From: Polaromonas sp.
Lineage (GTDB): Bacteria > Pseudomonadota > Gammaproteobacteria > Burkholderiales > Burkholderiaceae_C
NCBI GenBank assembly: GCA_013824015.1
Contig: PNNC01000205.1
Location: forward strand, 1-64,000
Direction: 5' to 3'
DNA: 64,000 nucleotides
In this document: positions 1 to 9,395 of the stretch, in pieces
Position numbering within the stretch: the stretch's first letter is position 1
Layout of the letters: each line of letters begins with the position of its first letter
Notes under the pieces: generated by a model
Databases searched by the model: none
What the model was told of the DNA's origin: nothing
What the model saw: only the letters and a program-made list of their open reading frames with translations
Made by a program: the position numbers and the translations under genes

Positions 1-362
1 TCGCCGTGTATCTCGGCAATATCGATTTCGGCCGAGCCCTTGAACGCGCCATGCTCGGCGATCTGGATCACGCGCGAGTCCATGGTGGCTTCGACCAGGC
101 CTTCCACCACCAGCGTGTCGCAGTCGGTGATCTCGACACCCTTGAGCTTGATGTTGGGCCCCACTGTCAGCTTGCTGCCGCCTTCGCGCGAAGGGCTGCC
201 GGCCGTTGCGGTGTTCGCCTGCGCGGGCGTTGCGCTCACCGATGCGGCACCCGTGGCTGCCGCCGGGGAACCATTGGTATAGGGGTTCGGATTGGGACTG
301 CCGTGTCGCAGGCTGGTGGGTTCGTTGTCGCGCTTGCCGAAGAACGGTGATTGCAGTGCCAT
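1..362 (-). CDS. Bactofilin / polymer-forming cytoskeletal protein (truncated by window edge)
   Basis: Minus-strand reading from CAT at 360-362 gives MALQSPFFGKRDNEPTSLRHGSPNPNPYTNG...KLTVGPNIKLKGVEITDCDTLVVEGLVEATMDSRVIQIAEHGAFKGSAEIDIAEIHG, typical bactofilin repeat pattern. Confidence 0.85.
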   Translation of the reverse strand, partial: MALQSPFFGKRDNEPTSLRHGSPNPNPYTNGSPAAATGAASVSATPAQANTATAGSPSREGGSKLTVGPNIKLKGVEITDCDTLVVEGLVEATMDSRVIQIAEHGAFKGSAEIDIAEIHG

Positions 363-516
363 GGGGTTTCCTTCAAAAGAATCCGATGGTACGGAGACCG
401 CTGGCCGATGTCTCCACTGCTAATGCAAGATCAGTAACGAAATTAGTTGCAGTGCATGGGCGGTGTTGCCCTGCCCGCATCGGCCGCACCGGTGCTGCGG
501 GCGATAGACTCGCAGC

Positions 517-828
517 ATGAGCTACACACTGCGGATCTTTCACACCGACGATGTCAGCGCAGCGGAACGTGAGGCCGCCGCTCAGCGTTTTCGCGCGGCG
601 CTGGAGGCGTCGCTGGGTGACGCCAGCCTGGTCGTGCCGGTGTACCGGGCGTGGCTGCGGCTGCTGCTGGCGCATGGCGAGCAGGAACGTCCCTGGGACC
701 TGAGCCCGGCTGAACAGCTGCTGGCCGACCAGTGGGAGGCGGCCGAACTGGCAGCCACGCGCGCCGCCTTTGGTGCAGAGCGCTACATGGGGGACGCGCA
801 CTATGAACTCGACATCGGCGACCGTTGA
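517..828 (+). CDS. Conserved hypothetical protein (103 aa)
   Basis: ORF MSYTLRIFHTDDVSAAEREAAAQRF...; codon usage consistent with coding. Confidence 0.6.
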   Translation: MSYTLRIFHTDDVSAAEREAAAQRFRAALEASLGDASLVVPVYRAWLRLLLAHGEQERPWDLSPAEQLLADQWEAAELAATRAAFGAERYMGDAHYELDIGDR

Positions 829-879
829 GAGCGCCGCCGCCGACCGTCTGGCCACACAGCCGGACCGGGCGCCGGCTTT

Positions 880-1347
880 TTGCCGATAATCCCTGCATTG
901 ACTGAAAGGCGTGTTGTGGAATCCGTGGTGTTTGTGCTTGTCGTCCTGGCCTTGCTGGGAGGGGCCGTCTTTGTCTGGCTGCGCAGGAAGCGGCGCAAGG
1001 CCGAAGCCGCACCCGCCCGGGAAACTGCCCACGAAGAAGTCGCCTACCAGGTCAGTTATGCGCCGCCCGAGTTCGAATGGAGCGGCACCACCACCGGCGC
1101 CCTGCCCCTGAAGACCCTGACCTACAAGCAGTACGAGTGCCTGGAGGATGCGCGTTACGGGTTCCGCATCGTTGCCGTGGCGCCGTCCGAGCGCAAACAG
1201 CCGCAGCCGCACAAAACCCGCGCCCATGGCCTGAAAACCGTGGCCTCGCTGCAGAAACACGGCTTTCTCGACGACGACGGCACCGGCGGTTATGTGATCA
1301 CCGACCACGGCCTGAACGCCCTCGAAGTCTGCAGCGTGCGCTACTGA
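880..1347 (+). CDS. Membrane-anchored hypothetical protein
   Basis: N-terminal TM (VVFVLVVLALLGGAVFVWLRRKRRK) followed by soluble domain; start may be downstream (GTG/TTG). Confidence 0.6.
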   Translation: MPIIPALTERRVVESVVFVLVVLALLGGAVFVWLRRKRRKAEAAPARETAHEEVAYQVSYAPPEFEWSGTTTGALPLKTLTYKQYECLEDARYGFRIVAVAPSERKQPQPHKTRAHGLKTVASLQKHGFLDDDGTGGYVITDHGLNALEVCSVRY

Positions 1348-1377
1348 CCGGCCTGGCCGGGCCGGCGCCGGCCAGAC

Positions 1378-2217
1378 TCAGACGGTCGCGTCTTTCGGGG
1401 CCTTGCTCACCGCCCAGGAATACAGGGCGACAAACACCAGCGCGTCGAACACCGCGCCAAAGCAGATGTAAAGCACCGGCATGAACAGCACCGACAGGTG
1501 TTGCATCAGGAAAGCCTGCGCCAGCACCTGGTGCGGCACCATGACGATCAGGAACAGCAGGATCAGCGCGGTGTGGAACAGCTTGGACAACAGGCCCTGG
1601 TTCAGGATGTAGTAACCCATCGCCAGCATCAGCGGCGTGGCCAGGATCACCACGTAACCGATGGTCATCAGTTCCTCGCTGTGGCGCGCCACGCTGTAGG
1701 GAAAGGGCGTGGGGGTCAACCAGAACCAGGCCAGCGCGATGAGCTGCACCACGCAGAAGATGCGCAGCGGGTATTTCAGCGGCAGCGCCGCGTCGCGCAT
1801 GCGCATCGACAGCCCCAGGCCAAGCAGCGCAAGCACCGTGGTCACCACCATCGTGGTCATGCCCGGCATCAGGTCACCCTCGGGCACATTGGACAGCACC
1901 AGCGCGTATTGCCCCGCCTCGTTGAGCCGGGTGGACAGACCGAAAGGCAGGTTCAGGCCGGCCGACCAGAACAGGATGCATTCGCGCCAGAACGCCAGCA
2001 GCAGCGGCTTGGCCCAGAACAGCAGGCCACACAGCAGCACCGGCAGCACGATGGCCTGCGCCAGCAGCCAGGGCGTGACCTTGAGCGGGGTGATGGCGCG
2101 GTGCGGGCGCACCTTGACATTGCGCGCCCTGGCTTGCCTGACCGCGGCAAACGAGGCATGAAAGACGCGATCATGCTCGCGCGCCTCCTCGGAAACAGAA
2201 ATGGTTTTGGAGCTCAT
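1378..2217 (-). CDS. Polytopic membrane protein of EPS-like operon
   Basis: MSSKTISVSEEAREHDRVFHASFAAVRQ... with about six hydrophobic segments; 8 nt downstream of the YaiO-like gene. Confidence 0.75.
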   Translation of the reverse strand: MSSKTISVSEEAREHDRVFHASFAAVRQARARNVKVRPHRAITPLKVTPWLLAQAIVLPVLLCGLLFWAKPLLLAFWRECILFWSAGLNLPFGLSTRLNEAGQYALVLSNVPEGDLMPGMTTMVVTTVLALLGLGLSMRMRDAALPLKYPLRIFCVVQLIALAWFWLTPTPFPYSVARHSEELMTIGYVVILATPLMLAMGYYILNQGLLSKLFHTALILLFLIVMVPHQVLAQAFLMQHLSVLFMPVLYICFGAVFDALVFVALYSWAVSKAPKDATV

Positions 2218-2225
2218 GGGCTTGA

Positions 2226-3065
2226 TCAGAAGTCGTGGAAGATGCCGACGTTCACGCCGCTGCGGCGGTAGGACGGGTTGGTGTAGCGGTTGGCGCCGAC
2301 GAGCACGCCGGTGCTCGGCGTCAGCCAGTGCCGCCAGCTCAGGCTGGCCTCGCGGCTGTTGAAGTTGACCAGCTGCGCCCCGGCGGCCACCGCCAGGTAG
2401 CCTTCGCTGCCCCAGCCGTAGCGGCCGGTCACCAGGTCCTGCTTGTTGCGACCCCAGGTCAGCGCCACAAACTGCTGCTGGCTTTTGACCGAACCCGGAT
2501 TGCTGGTGTTGAAACGCACGCCGCCCTCGACGATCCACGGCGCTTCGAAATAATAGGCCGCGCCCAGCGACACGCTGCGGTCGGTATACCCTGTGGGCGC
2601 GTCGTAATAACCAACACCCACCGAGCCAACCAGGTTGCGGCCGGGCAGAAACTTGCGGTACAGGGTCGCGTCGATACGCGCCTTGGGCAGGTAAAAAGCG
2701 CCGTCACCCGCGCCGATCGCCACCGAGGCATGCCAGTCGGGGTTGAAGGTATAGGTGTCACTGACCCCCACAAAGGTGCCCGACTGACCGAAACGATGGT
2801 GCTGCGACAGCTCCCCCTGCAACACATGCGCGCCGGCGCCGTAGGTGCCGCGCAGGGTCAGGTCGCGCCAGTTGCCGAAGCCGCCGGTCAACCTTTGCGC
2901 CCCCGCGCTGAGTTCCAGGCTGCGCTGGGGCGGAGCGCCTTCGGAGGCCGGCGGCGCGGCGGCCATGCTGACCTGGTTGGGCACGGCCGTCTGGCTTTGG
3001 GCCAGGACTGGCGCAAGCGGCAACAGGCAAGCCGCCAGGGCAAGGACGGGGGTGATTCTGGACAT
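2226..3065 (-). CDS. YaiO-family outer membrane beta-barrel protein
   Basis: Signal peptide MSRITPVLALAACLLPLAPVLAQ; LSAGAQRLTGGFGNWRDLTLRGTYGAGAHVLQGELSQHHRFGQSG... alternating strand pattern ending in F. Confidence 0.8.
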   Translation of the reverse strand: MSRITPVLALAACLLPLAPVLAQSQTAVPNQVSMAAAPPASEGAPPQRSLELSAGAQRLTGGFGNWRDLTLRGTYGAGAHVLQGELSQHHRFGQSGTFVGVSDTYTFNPDWHASVAIGAGDGAFYLPKARIDATLYRKFLPGRNLVGSVGVGYYDAPTGYTDRSVSLGAAYYFEAPWIVEGGVRFNTSNPGSVKSQQQFVALTWGRNKQDLVTGRYGWGSEGYLAVAAGAQLVNFNSREASLSWRHWLTPSTGVLVGANRYTNPSYRRSGVNVGIFHDF

Positions 3066-3122
3066 GAAACTTCCTCTAAAAAACGGTCGGGTATCGGACG
3101 GCGGATGGGCGGTCGCTCGCGC

Positions 3123-4109
3123 TCAGGTGCAGCGGGCCGCAGCGTCGACCGCGTTCACGCCCTTGCTGACCAGCAACTGGTAGGCGGTTTCATCGGTCAC
3201 GGCCCAGCGCGCCGAATGCCGCAGGGGCGTGGCTTCGCGCAGCCAGCAACTGGCCGTGGCCTTGTCGTCCTGGCGCAGCGCCAGCACGGCCAGCACACCC
3301 CAGGGATAGTCGGCCTTGCCGTGGTTCAGCCATTCGCTGCGGTGCTGCTGCATCCATGCGCGGTAATGCTGCCGGGCGTCCGCCGGCAACAGCGGGAAAT
3401 CCACCAGCAGCGGAAAAACCTGGGCGACGTGGTCCGGGTAGAACGCGGCTTTCTGCGATCGCTGCTCAAGCTGGGTGGACACCAGAAAACGCTTGTCGAC
3501 CGGATTCCAGAAGGTGGCATGAATGGCGCGCGCCAGCTTGCCGGCTTCGGCGCGCTGCGCGGCCTGGCGGCTGTGGACCTTGAGTGACCAGACTTCCAGG
3601 TTGTCCATGAACAGGCCATGCAGCACCAGCGGCGACACCATGTACACGCCGCGCGAAGGCTGGAACAGATGCGCCAGCGACGCCTGGCTGACGGAATGGC
3701 TTTTTTGCCAGGCCGGGTTTTTGGCGAGCTTGTCCGGCATGGTTTCCAGCAGGCGCATCCACATGGCGAGCAGCGAGTCGTCCGCATCGGCGCTCTGGCA
3801 GGCCGCCCAGGTGTTGGCTGCACCGCGGCAAAAGCGGTCGAAAGTGCCGTCGGGTTTCTGGCGCGGCAGCAGCCAGTTGACGAATTTTTCCGCGGGCTGC
3901 GCGATCACCATGCCGTTGTCATGTGCCAGCAGCAGGGCCTGCATCGCGAAGTAGGGGTCGGCCGATGCGCCGCCGTTGAGCACCGTGATGGCGCCGCTCG
4001 CATCGGAATAGGCCCGCAGGTCCAGTGCCGGCGCGGCAGCCGCGCCCGCCGGATGGATCAGCGAGGTGACCAGCGCGCAGCCGGCCAGGAGGAAACGGAA
4101 TGATTTCAT
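3123..4109 (-). CDS. Secreted alpha/alpha-barrel (glycoside-hydrolase-like) protein
   Basis: Signal peptide MKSFRFLLAGCALVTSLIHPAGAAA; DGTFDRFCRGAANTWAACQSADADDSLLAMWMRLLETMP; located in a polysaccharide operon. Confidence 0.6.
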   Translation of the reverse strand: MKSFRFLLAGCALVTSLIHPAGAAAAPALDLRAYSDASGAITVLNGGASADPYFAMQALLLAHDNGMVIAQPAEKFVNWLLPRQKPDGTFDRFCRGAANTWAACQSADADDSLLAMWMRLLETMPDKLAKNPAWQKSHSVSQASLAHLFQPSRGVYMVSPLVLHGLFMDNLEVWSLKVHSRQAAQRAEAGKLARAIHATFWNPVDKRFLVSTQLEQRSQKAAFYPDHVAQVFPLLVDFPLLPADARQHYRAWMQQHRSEWLNHGKADYPWGVLAVLALRQDDKATASCWLREATPLRHSARWAVTDETAYQLLVSKGVNAVDAAARCT

Positions 4110-5146
4110 GCGGCCTTCACCATGCCTATTTCGCGGGCCCAGACCGTGCCGTGAACGGTGACACCGTCCTCGACGATGATGTTGTTGGCCGTCACCGTGG
4201 TCTGCGCATCGGGCAGGCCGATCACCGCGCCGGCGCCGATCAGCACATCACTTTCCGACACCAGCGGACCCCAGGCCCGGGCCTGCTTGAACACATACAC
4301 GCGTTTTTCACAGGTCACCGCGCCATGCACCTCGGCGCCGTAACCGATGCTCACACCTTCGCGGGCCTTGATGTCGCCGATGACCCGGGTGCCCATGCCG
4401 ATGGTCAGGAAACCGGTCACCACCAGCGAGCCGCGGTAAATGCAGTCCGGCGGCAGCGCGCAGTTGCCGCGTATCAGGAACAGCGAAGGTGTCTGCTGCA
4501 CCGCATCGGGCAGGTCCGCGTAACTGGCGTCCGACAGCGTGCCGGTGTAGGGCTCGGGCCCGCTGCCGTCGCGGGAACCGAAATGCAGTGACGGCGCATG
4601 CAGGCGTTCGAACCAGGTTTCATTGCCGAGGTTTATCGCCACGCCGGCGGACACCCGGCGCAATGCAATGCCGTTGCGCCCCACGCGCAGCACGCCGTCG
4701 GCATGGGCCCAGTCGTGGATTTCACCTTCAGGGCCCAGGCGGATGTCCCCGGTGGCGTACACCGCTGAAAACGCGGAGCCGGCGCCTGCGTGCAGGTCGC
4801 CCCGCACATACACCGGCTGCTTGCTCAGAATGGCGTCGCTGTCGATGATGCTGGCGCGCGCGATCAGGCGCTTGCCGGCACCTTTCCAGTCCCCGGCGTC
4901 GGGCTGGACCGGCAAAAACTCGAAGTCTTCATAACCGGTGGACGGGCCGTCGCCCAGCTTCGCCGATACGTCCGCATGCAGACGCCGTGCGAAGTGGTCA
5001 ATGTCACTGGTGTAATTGGCAGACACCGGCAGCGCGGCCAGGTCTGTGGGATAACGCCACTCGCGGAAAGCCGGCACAAAGGGCAAGGTCAGCAGGATCA
5101 GGCAGACCAGCGCAAACGCGGCATAGGTGAGATAACTTTCAGACAT
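4106..5146 (-). CDS. Membrane-anchored bactofilin-like / left-handed beta-helix protein
   Basis: N-terminal TM then repeats such as GSLVVTGFLTIGMGTRVIGDIKAREGVSIGYGAEVHGAVTCEKRVYV; ATGA-type overlap with downstream gene. Confidence 0.7.
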   Translation of the reverse strand: MSESYLTYAAFALVCLILLTLPFVPAFREWRYPTDLAALPVSANYTSDIDHFARRLHADVSAKLGDGPSTGYEDFEFLPVQPDAGDWKGAGKRLIARASIIDSDAILSKQPVYVRGDLHAGAGSAFSAVYATGDIRLGPEGEIHDWAHADGVLRVGRNGIALRRVSAGVAINLGNETWFERLHAPSLHFGSRDGSGPEPYTGTLSDASYADLPDAVQQTPSLFLIRGNCALPPDCIYRGSLVVTGFLTIGMGTRVIGDIKAREGVSIGYGAEVHGAVTCEKRVYVFKQARAWGPLVSESDVLIGAGAVIGLPDAQTTVTANNIIVEDGVTVHGTVWAREIGMVKAA

Positions 5147-6579
5147 TACTTGACCACCTTTTGAGCTGCGCGGTAACGGATGGTTTTGTCCCAGACCATG
5201 TCGCGCTTGAGCAGGCGGTCCAGCATCAGGCTCCAGACCGCACCGGAGATCGCGAAGAGGCTGACCAGGAAACCCAGCATGTTGAAGGGCAGCAGCCGCA
5301 GGCGCCGGCGATTGCCGTCGATCAGCACCGCCACCACGATTTCAAAGAAGGCGGCAAAGTTGCCCAGCGTGCCGTAGATCATCAGCGCGAAGATGGGAAT
5401 CAGTTGCGACAGCAGCGAGCCGGCATTGAGGAAATACAGCCCCAGCGCCAGGCACCAGCCGACCAGCATGACCAGCGGAATGACGAAGACGAACAGCAGC
5501 AGCAGGCCGTCCACACGCTGGCTCAGGGTCAGGTAGGGACTGCTGGCAAACTGCCACCAGTACCTGGCCATCACCTGGTTGTGGCCCTTGGCCCAACGCG
5601 AGACCTGCTTGATGCGCACGCCCCACTCCTCGGGCACTTCCTCATAACATTCAGAGCGGTTGGTGTAGACCGTTTTCCAGCCGTTGAACATCAGCCGGAA
5701 AGTGATGTCGGTGTCCTCGGCCAGCGTGTCGTCATGCCAGCCGCCCACCGCCTCGACGGCCGACAGGCGCACACCGCCCACGGTGCCGCCGTACTGCGGC
5801 ATCAGGTTCAGGTTCATGCGCGCCTGCTGGTCCACCTGGTAGCCGGCCGAGCGTTCGAGGTCCAGCATGCGCGTCAGCAGGTTGGCGCCGCTGTTCACGG
5901 GCACCACCCGGCCCATCACCGCACCGATTTCCGGGTCGAAAAACGGCGCCACCAGCTGTTTCAGCAGCCCGCGCCCCGGCACGTAATCGGCGTCGAAAAT
6001 GATGGCGATGTCGCCCTCGGCGAAGTGCAGCGCGTCCTTGAGCGCAGCCGATTTGCCGGCCTTGCCGCCGACGCGGTGAAAGGGCGAGATGCGCCCGGGA
6101 TGACGCGCCACGTAGTCGTCGATGATGGCGGCCGTGCCGTCGCTGGAGCGGTCGTTGACCGGAATGATCTTCAGGCGGTCCGCCGGGTAGTCGGTATTGA
6201 GCAGCGCTTCCATGCAGCCGGCAATCACCCGCTCCTCATTGTGGGCAGCAATAAACACGGTGATCATGGGCCAGCGGGCCACCGCGATGTCGATGTAGGG
6301 GTGGCGCTGCACGCCGGTCAGGCGGTTCATGGTGAACATGAAGTGCCGGATGCCATACAGCGTCATGAGCAGCACAATGAACACCAGCAGGCAGGCCATC
6401 ACCGCGGCCACCGGGTAGTCCTTGAAGGTGGGCACCAGGCCCTCGGTCACGGGCTGGGCCCAGGCCGGCAGCGCAGTGGCGAGCGACACCAGCGCCGCTG
6501 CCAACACACGGCGCGGGACGCCGGTCTGCAATGGCACACGGCTGGGGGAAGGCCGCAAGCAGCTCGGATCAACAGGCAT
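5146..6579 (-). CDS. Processive family 2 glycosyltransferase (PgaC/HAS/NfrB-like)
   Basis: ITVFIAAHNEERVI, FDADYVPG, LAEDTDITFRL, QVSRW (QxxRW) motifs plus flanking TM segments. Confidence 0.9.
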   Translation of the reverse strand: MPVDPSCLRPSPSRVPLQTGVPRRVLAAALVSLATALPAWAQPVTEGLVPTFKDYPVAAVMACLLVFIVLLMTLYGIRHFMFTMNRLTGVQRHPYIDIAVARWPMITVFIAAHNEERVIAGCMEALLNTDYPADRLKIIPVNDRSSDGTAAIIDDYVARHPGRISPFHRVGGKAGKSAALKDALHFAEGDIAIIFDADYVPGRGLLKQLVAPFFDPEIGAVMGRVVPVNSGANLLTRMLDLERSAGYQVDQQARMNLNLMPQYGGTVGGVRLSAVEAVGGWHDDTLAEDTDITFRLMFNGWKTVYTNRSECYEEVPEEWGVRIKQVSRWAKGHNQVMARYWWQFASSPYLTLSQRVDGLLLLFVFVIPLVMLVGWCLALGLYFLNAGSLLSQLIPIFALMIYGTLGNFAAFFEIVVAVLIDGNRRRLRLLPFNMLGFLVSLFAISGAVWSLMLDRLLKRDMVWDKTIRYRAAQKVVK

Positions 6580-6599
6580 GATGCAACTCCGGAAAAAGA

Positions 6600-7748
6600 T
6601 CAGGCCAGGACCGGCTGCGCCACAGGCGCGCCGACCAGGCTGTGTTTGAGTGCGGCCACGATCTGCGCGGACGCCGTGCCGTCGCCGAACGGATTGCCGG
6701 CCCGCGCCATGCGGGTCCAGGCCGCGCTGTCCTGCGTCAGGCGGGTCACTTCATTGACGATGGCGCTGCGGGTGGCGCCGATCAACAGCGCACAGCCCGC
6801 CTCAATCGCCTCGGGCCGCTCGGTCTCGTCGCGCAGCACCAGGACCGGCACGCCGAAGGTCGGCGCCTCTTCCTGCAGGCCACCGGAGTCGGTCAGCACC
6901 AGCCACGCATCGGCCAGCGCCTGCTGCATGCCGGTGTAGTCCAGCGGCGCTGTCAGTGTCACGTTGGCCATGCCGCCCAGGATGCTGTTGACCGGCCCCT
7001 GGATCACCGGGTTGAGGTGAACCGGAAACAGCACCTGCAAGTCGGGCTGCTGGCGCGCAATGTCGGCAATCGCATGGCAGATTTCCTCCACATCACGGCC
7101 CCAGTTTTCGCGGCGATGCACCGTCACCAGCAGATGACCGCGGCCCGGCACCCGGCGCTGGACGCCGCGGTGCGCGCAGGTCCACTGCTGGGCGTCGACC
7201 ACCGTGTTGCCGGTGAGGGTGATGAATTCGTCGGCAATGCCCTCGGTCTGCAGCGCCACGCGGGCGCGCTGGGTCGGCGCAAAATGAAAGCGCGCGAGCC
7301 GGCTGAGCATCTGGCGCAGACCTTCTTCGGGGAAAGGCCGGGCCAGGTTGTAGGTGCGCAAGCCAGCCTCGACATGCGCCACCGGCACGCGGTGGTAAAA
7401 CCCGGCCAGCGCGCCCTGAAAGGCGCTTTCGGTGTCGCCCTGAACCACCACCAGCGACCAGTCGCGCTGTTGCATCACCGCGTCGAGCTGCCGGCGGCAG
7501 CCGGTGCTGAAGTCCAGCAGGCTGTCGCCGTCGCGTGTGAGCGCGATATCCGGCGTCACATCAAAACAGGCCAGGATCTGGTCCGCCATGTCGGCGTGCT
7601 GGCCGGTATGCAGCCAGGACACACGTGCCCAGGGCGCCTCGCGCAGGGCGTGGTACAGCGGCGCCAGCTTGATGATTTCCGGGCGGGTGCCCGAGACCAG
7701 AAGAATGTCGTGGACGGCGCCGGCACGCAGCGGTGAGGACCCGCTCAT
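6600..7748 (-). CDS. wecB: UDP-N-acetylglucosamine 2-epimerase (non-hydrolysing)
   Basis: VSGTRPEIIKLAPLYHAL, VQGDTESAF, HVEAGLRTYN, FPEEGLRQMLSRLA, VTVHRRENWG, LTDSGGLQEEAPTFGVPVLVLRDETERPEAI. Confidence 0.93.
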   Translation of the reverse strand: MSGSSPLRAGAVHDILLVSGTRPEIIKLAPLYHALREAPWARVSWLHTGQHADMADQILACFDVTPDIALTRDGDSLLDFSTGCRRQLDAVMQQRDWSLVVVQGDTESAFQGALAGFYHRVPVAHVEAGLRTYNLARPFPEEGLRQMLSRLARFHFAPTQRARVALQTEGIADEFITLTGNTVVDAQQWTCAHRGVQRRVPGRGHLLVTVHRRENWGRDVEEICHAIADIARQQPDLQVLFPVHLNPVIQGPVNSILGGMANVTLTAPLDYTGMQQALADAWLVLTDSGGLQEEAPTFGVPVLVLRDETERPEAIEAGCALLIGATRSAIVNEVTRLTQDSAAWTRMARAGNPFGDGTASAQIVAALKHSLVGAPVAQPVLA

Positions 7749-8038
7749 GCGGCGCGCAAGCCGGAAGTTTCAGCGCGGACGGTGCCCGGGGTGTGCAGAT
7801 CCACAATCATGACCAGGTCACCGGCAAACCGGCCCACACCCAGATCACTCATGAGCTGGCGCTCCTGTTCCGCCGAGTCCATGCGCACAAAACACAGGGC
7901 CTGCCGTTTGCCGGCCTGGCTGGCGGCCAGGATGTCCAGCCGGGCCACCGAGCCATAACGCGAGCACAGCGAATGAATCGCCGGTTTCAGCGTACCGATA
8001 TCGGAGAAATTCTTGAGTTGATCAAAGGTGTTATTCAT
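7745..8038 (-). CDS. Small hypothetical protein (97 aa), first gene of the EPS-like operon
   Basis: MNNTFDQLKNFSDIGTLKPAIHSLCSRYGSVARLDILAASQAGKRQALCFVRMDS...; 4-nt overlap with wecB-like gene. Confidence 0.7.
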   Translation of the reverse strand: MNNTFDQLKNFSDIGTLKPAIHSLCSRYGSVARLDILAASQAGKRQALCFVRMDSAEQERQLMSDLGVGRFAGDLVMIVDLHTPGTVRAETSGLRAA

Positions 8039-8589
8039 AAGGAATCCCGTCTGTATTTTTTGCTAGCTAAGTAAAACTTTGGTTCCTACGCAATATAGAA
8101 AAGCTGTTGTTCTGCTGTTCTGGGGGAATACCGTTACAACATGTAGGACACGACCTCCTGGCCGGCCGATGGCTATTCGGAATTGGCATGAGCGGAATGT
8201 CTGCCGGCCGCGGGTGTGTCACGCAGCGCGGCCTGACCACGCCCGCCCGTGCGCCATGCCGGTTCTCCCGGCCTGGCCGCCGCCCCATCCGGTTACACAT
8301 CCACACACACGGTGCGTGATGAACGGCACCCCGTCTGTTCGCTAACGCACGCAGGCGCGGCTTCAAGCCATTGCCTGACAGGCAGACAGGCAGTGCCTTG
8401 TCATGGCGGGCGAAGGTGTGGCGACAAACCCGCGTCGGCCCGCTTGTCCAGCCATTCGCAAACCCTTGCCGGGTTTGTTCGGTAGCGTACATACAATGTG
8501 TTTCCAACCGCCTAAACTGGACCTCAGGCCCGCGCGCCACCGCTTCTGCCAGAGGCGCCGCTCGAAGCCCCGCTTCGGAGCCCTTGTTG

Positions 8590-9306
8590 ATGTCCGTTTC
8601 CCCCGACCCGAGAAAAAACCAGTTGCTGGCGGCCTTGCCGGACGACGAGCTGCAGCGCTGGCTGCCGCAGCTGGAGTCTGTTGACCTGCCGCTCGGCATG
8701 GTGGTGTACGAGTCCGGCAGCACCCTCAGCCATGTGTATTTCCCGACCACCGCCATTGTTTCGCTGCTGTATGTGATGGAAAACGGCGCGTCCGCCGAAA
8801 TTGCGGTGGTGGGCAATGAAGGCGTGGTGGGCATCTCGCTGTTCATGGGCGGTGAATCCACACCCAGCCGCGCCGTGGTGCAAAGCGCAGGCCGGGGCTT
8901 TCGCCTGCCCTCGGAAGCGATCAAGGAAGAATTCAAGCGCGCGCCGGTGCTGCACCTGCTGCTGCGTTACACCCAGGCACTGATCACGCAGATGGCGCAA
9001 ACCGCCGTCTGCAACCGGCACCACGCGCTGGACCAGCAACTGTGCCGCTGGCTGCTGCTGAGCCTGGACCGGCTGCAGGGCAACGAACTGGTGATGACCC
9101 AGGAGCTGATCGCCAACATGCTGGGCGTGCGCCGCGAAGGCGTGACCGAGGGTGCGCTCAAGCTGCAAAACCTGGGCCTGATCCGTTATTCGCGCGGCCG
9201 TATCACGGTGCTGGACCGGCCCGGTCTGGAAAAGCGCACCTGCGAGTGTTATGCGGTGGTCAAGAAAGAATATGACCGCCTGCTGCCTGACAGGCAGGCG
9301 ATCTGA
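8590..9306 (+). CDS. Crp/Fnr-family transcriptional regulator
   Basis: Cyclic-nucleotide-binding-type fold (LPLGMVVYESGSTLSHVYFPTTAIVSLL) plus HTH (MTQELIANMLGVRREGVTEGALKLQNLGLIRYSRG). Confidence 0.88.
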   Translation: MSVSPDPRKNQLLAALPDDELQRWLPQLESVDLPLGMVVYESGSTLSHVYFPTTAIVSLLYVMENGASAEIAVVGNEGVVGISLFMGGESTPSRAVVQSAGRGFRLPSEAIKEEFKRAPVLHLLLRYTQALITQMAQTAVCNRHHALDQQLCRWLLLSLDRLQGNELVMTQELIANMLGVRREGVTEGALKLQNLGLIRYSRGRITVLDRPGLEKRTCECYAVVKKEYDRLLPDRQAI

Positions 9307-9395
9307 GGGGGCTGCCCTCGCCAGGAATCGCGACGAGAAGCAGGTGATAGATTTTCTAGCGCATACTGCAGCACCGACTGGAACTGCATCTGACA

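Noticed and set aside
5161-6939. 592-aa plus-strand ORF
   Set aside because: Antisense to the GT2 and WecB-like genes, composition (H/Q/R/A) not protein-like.
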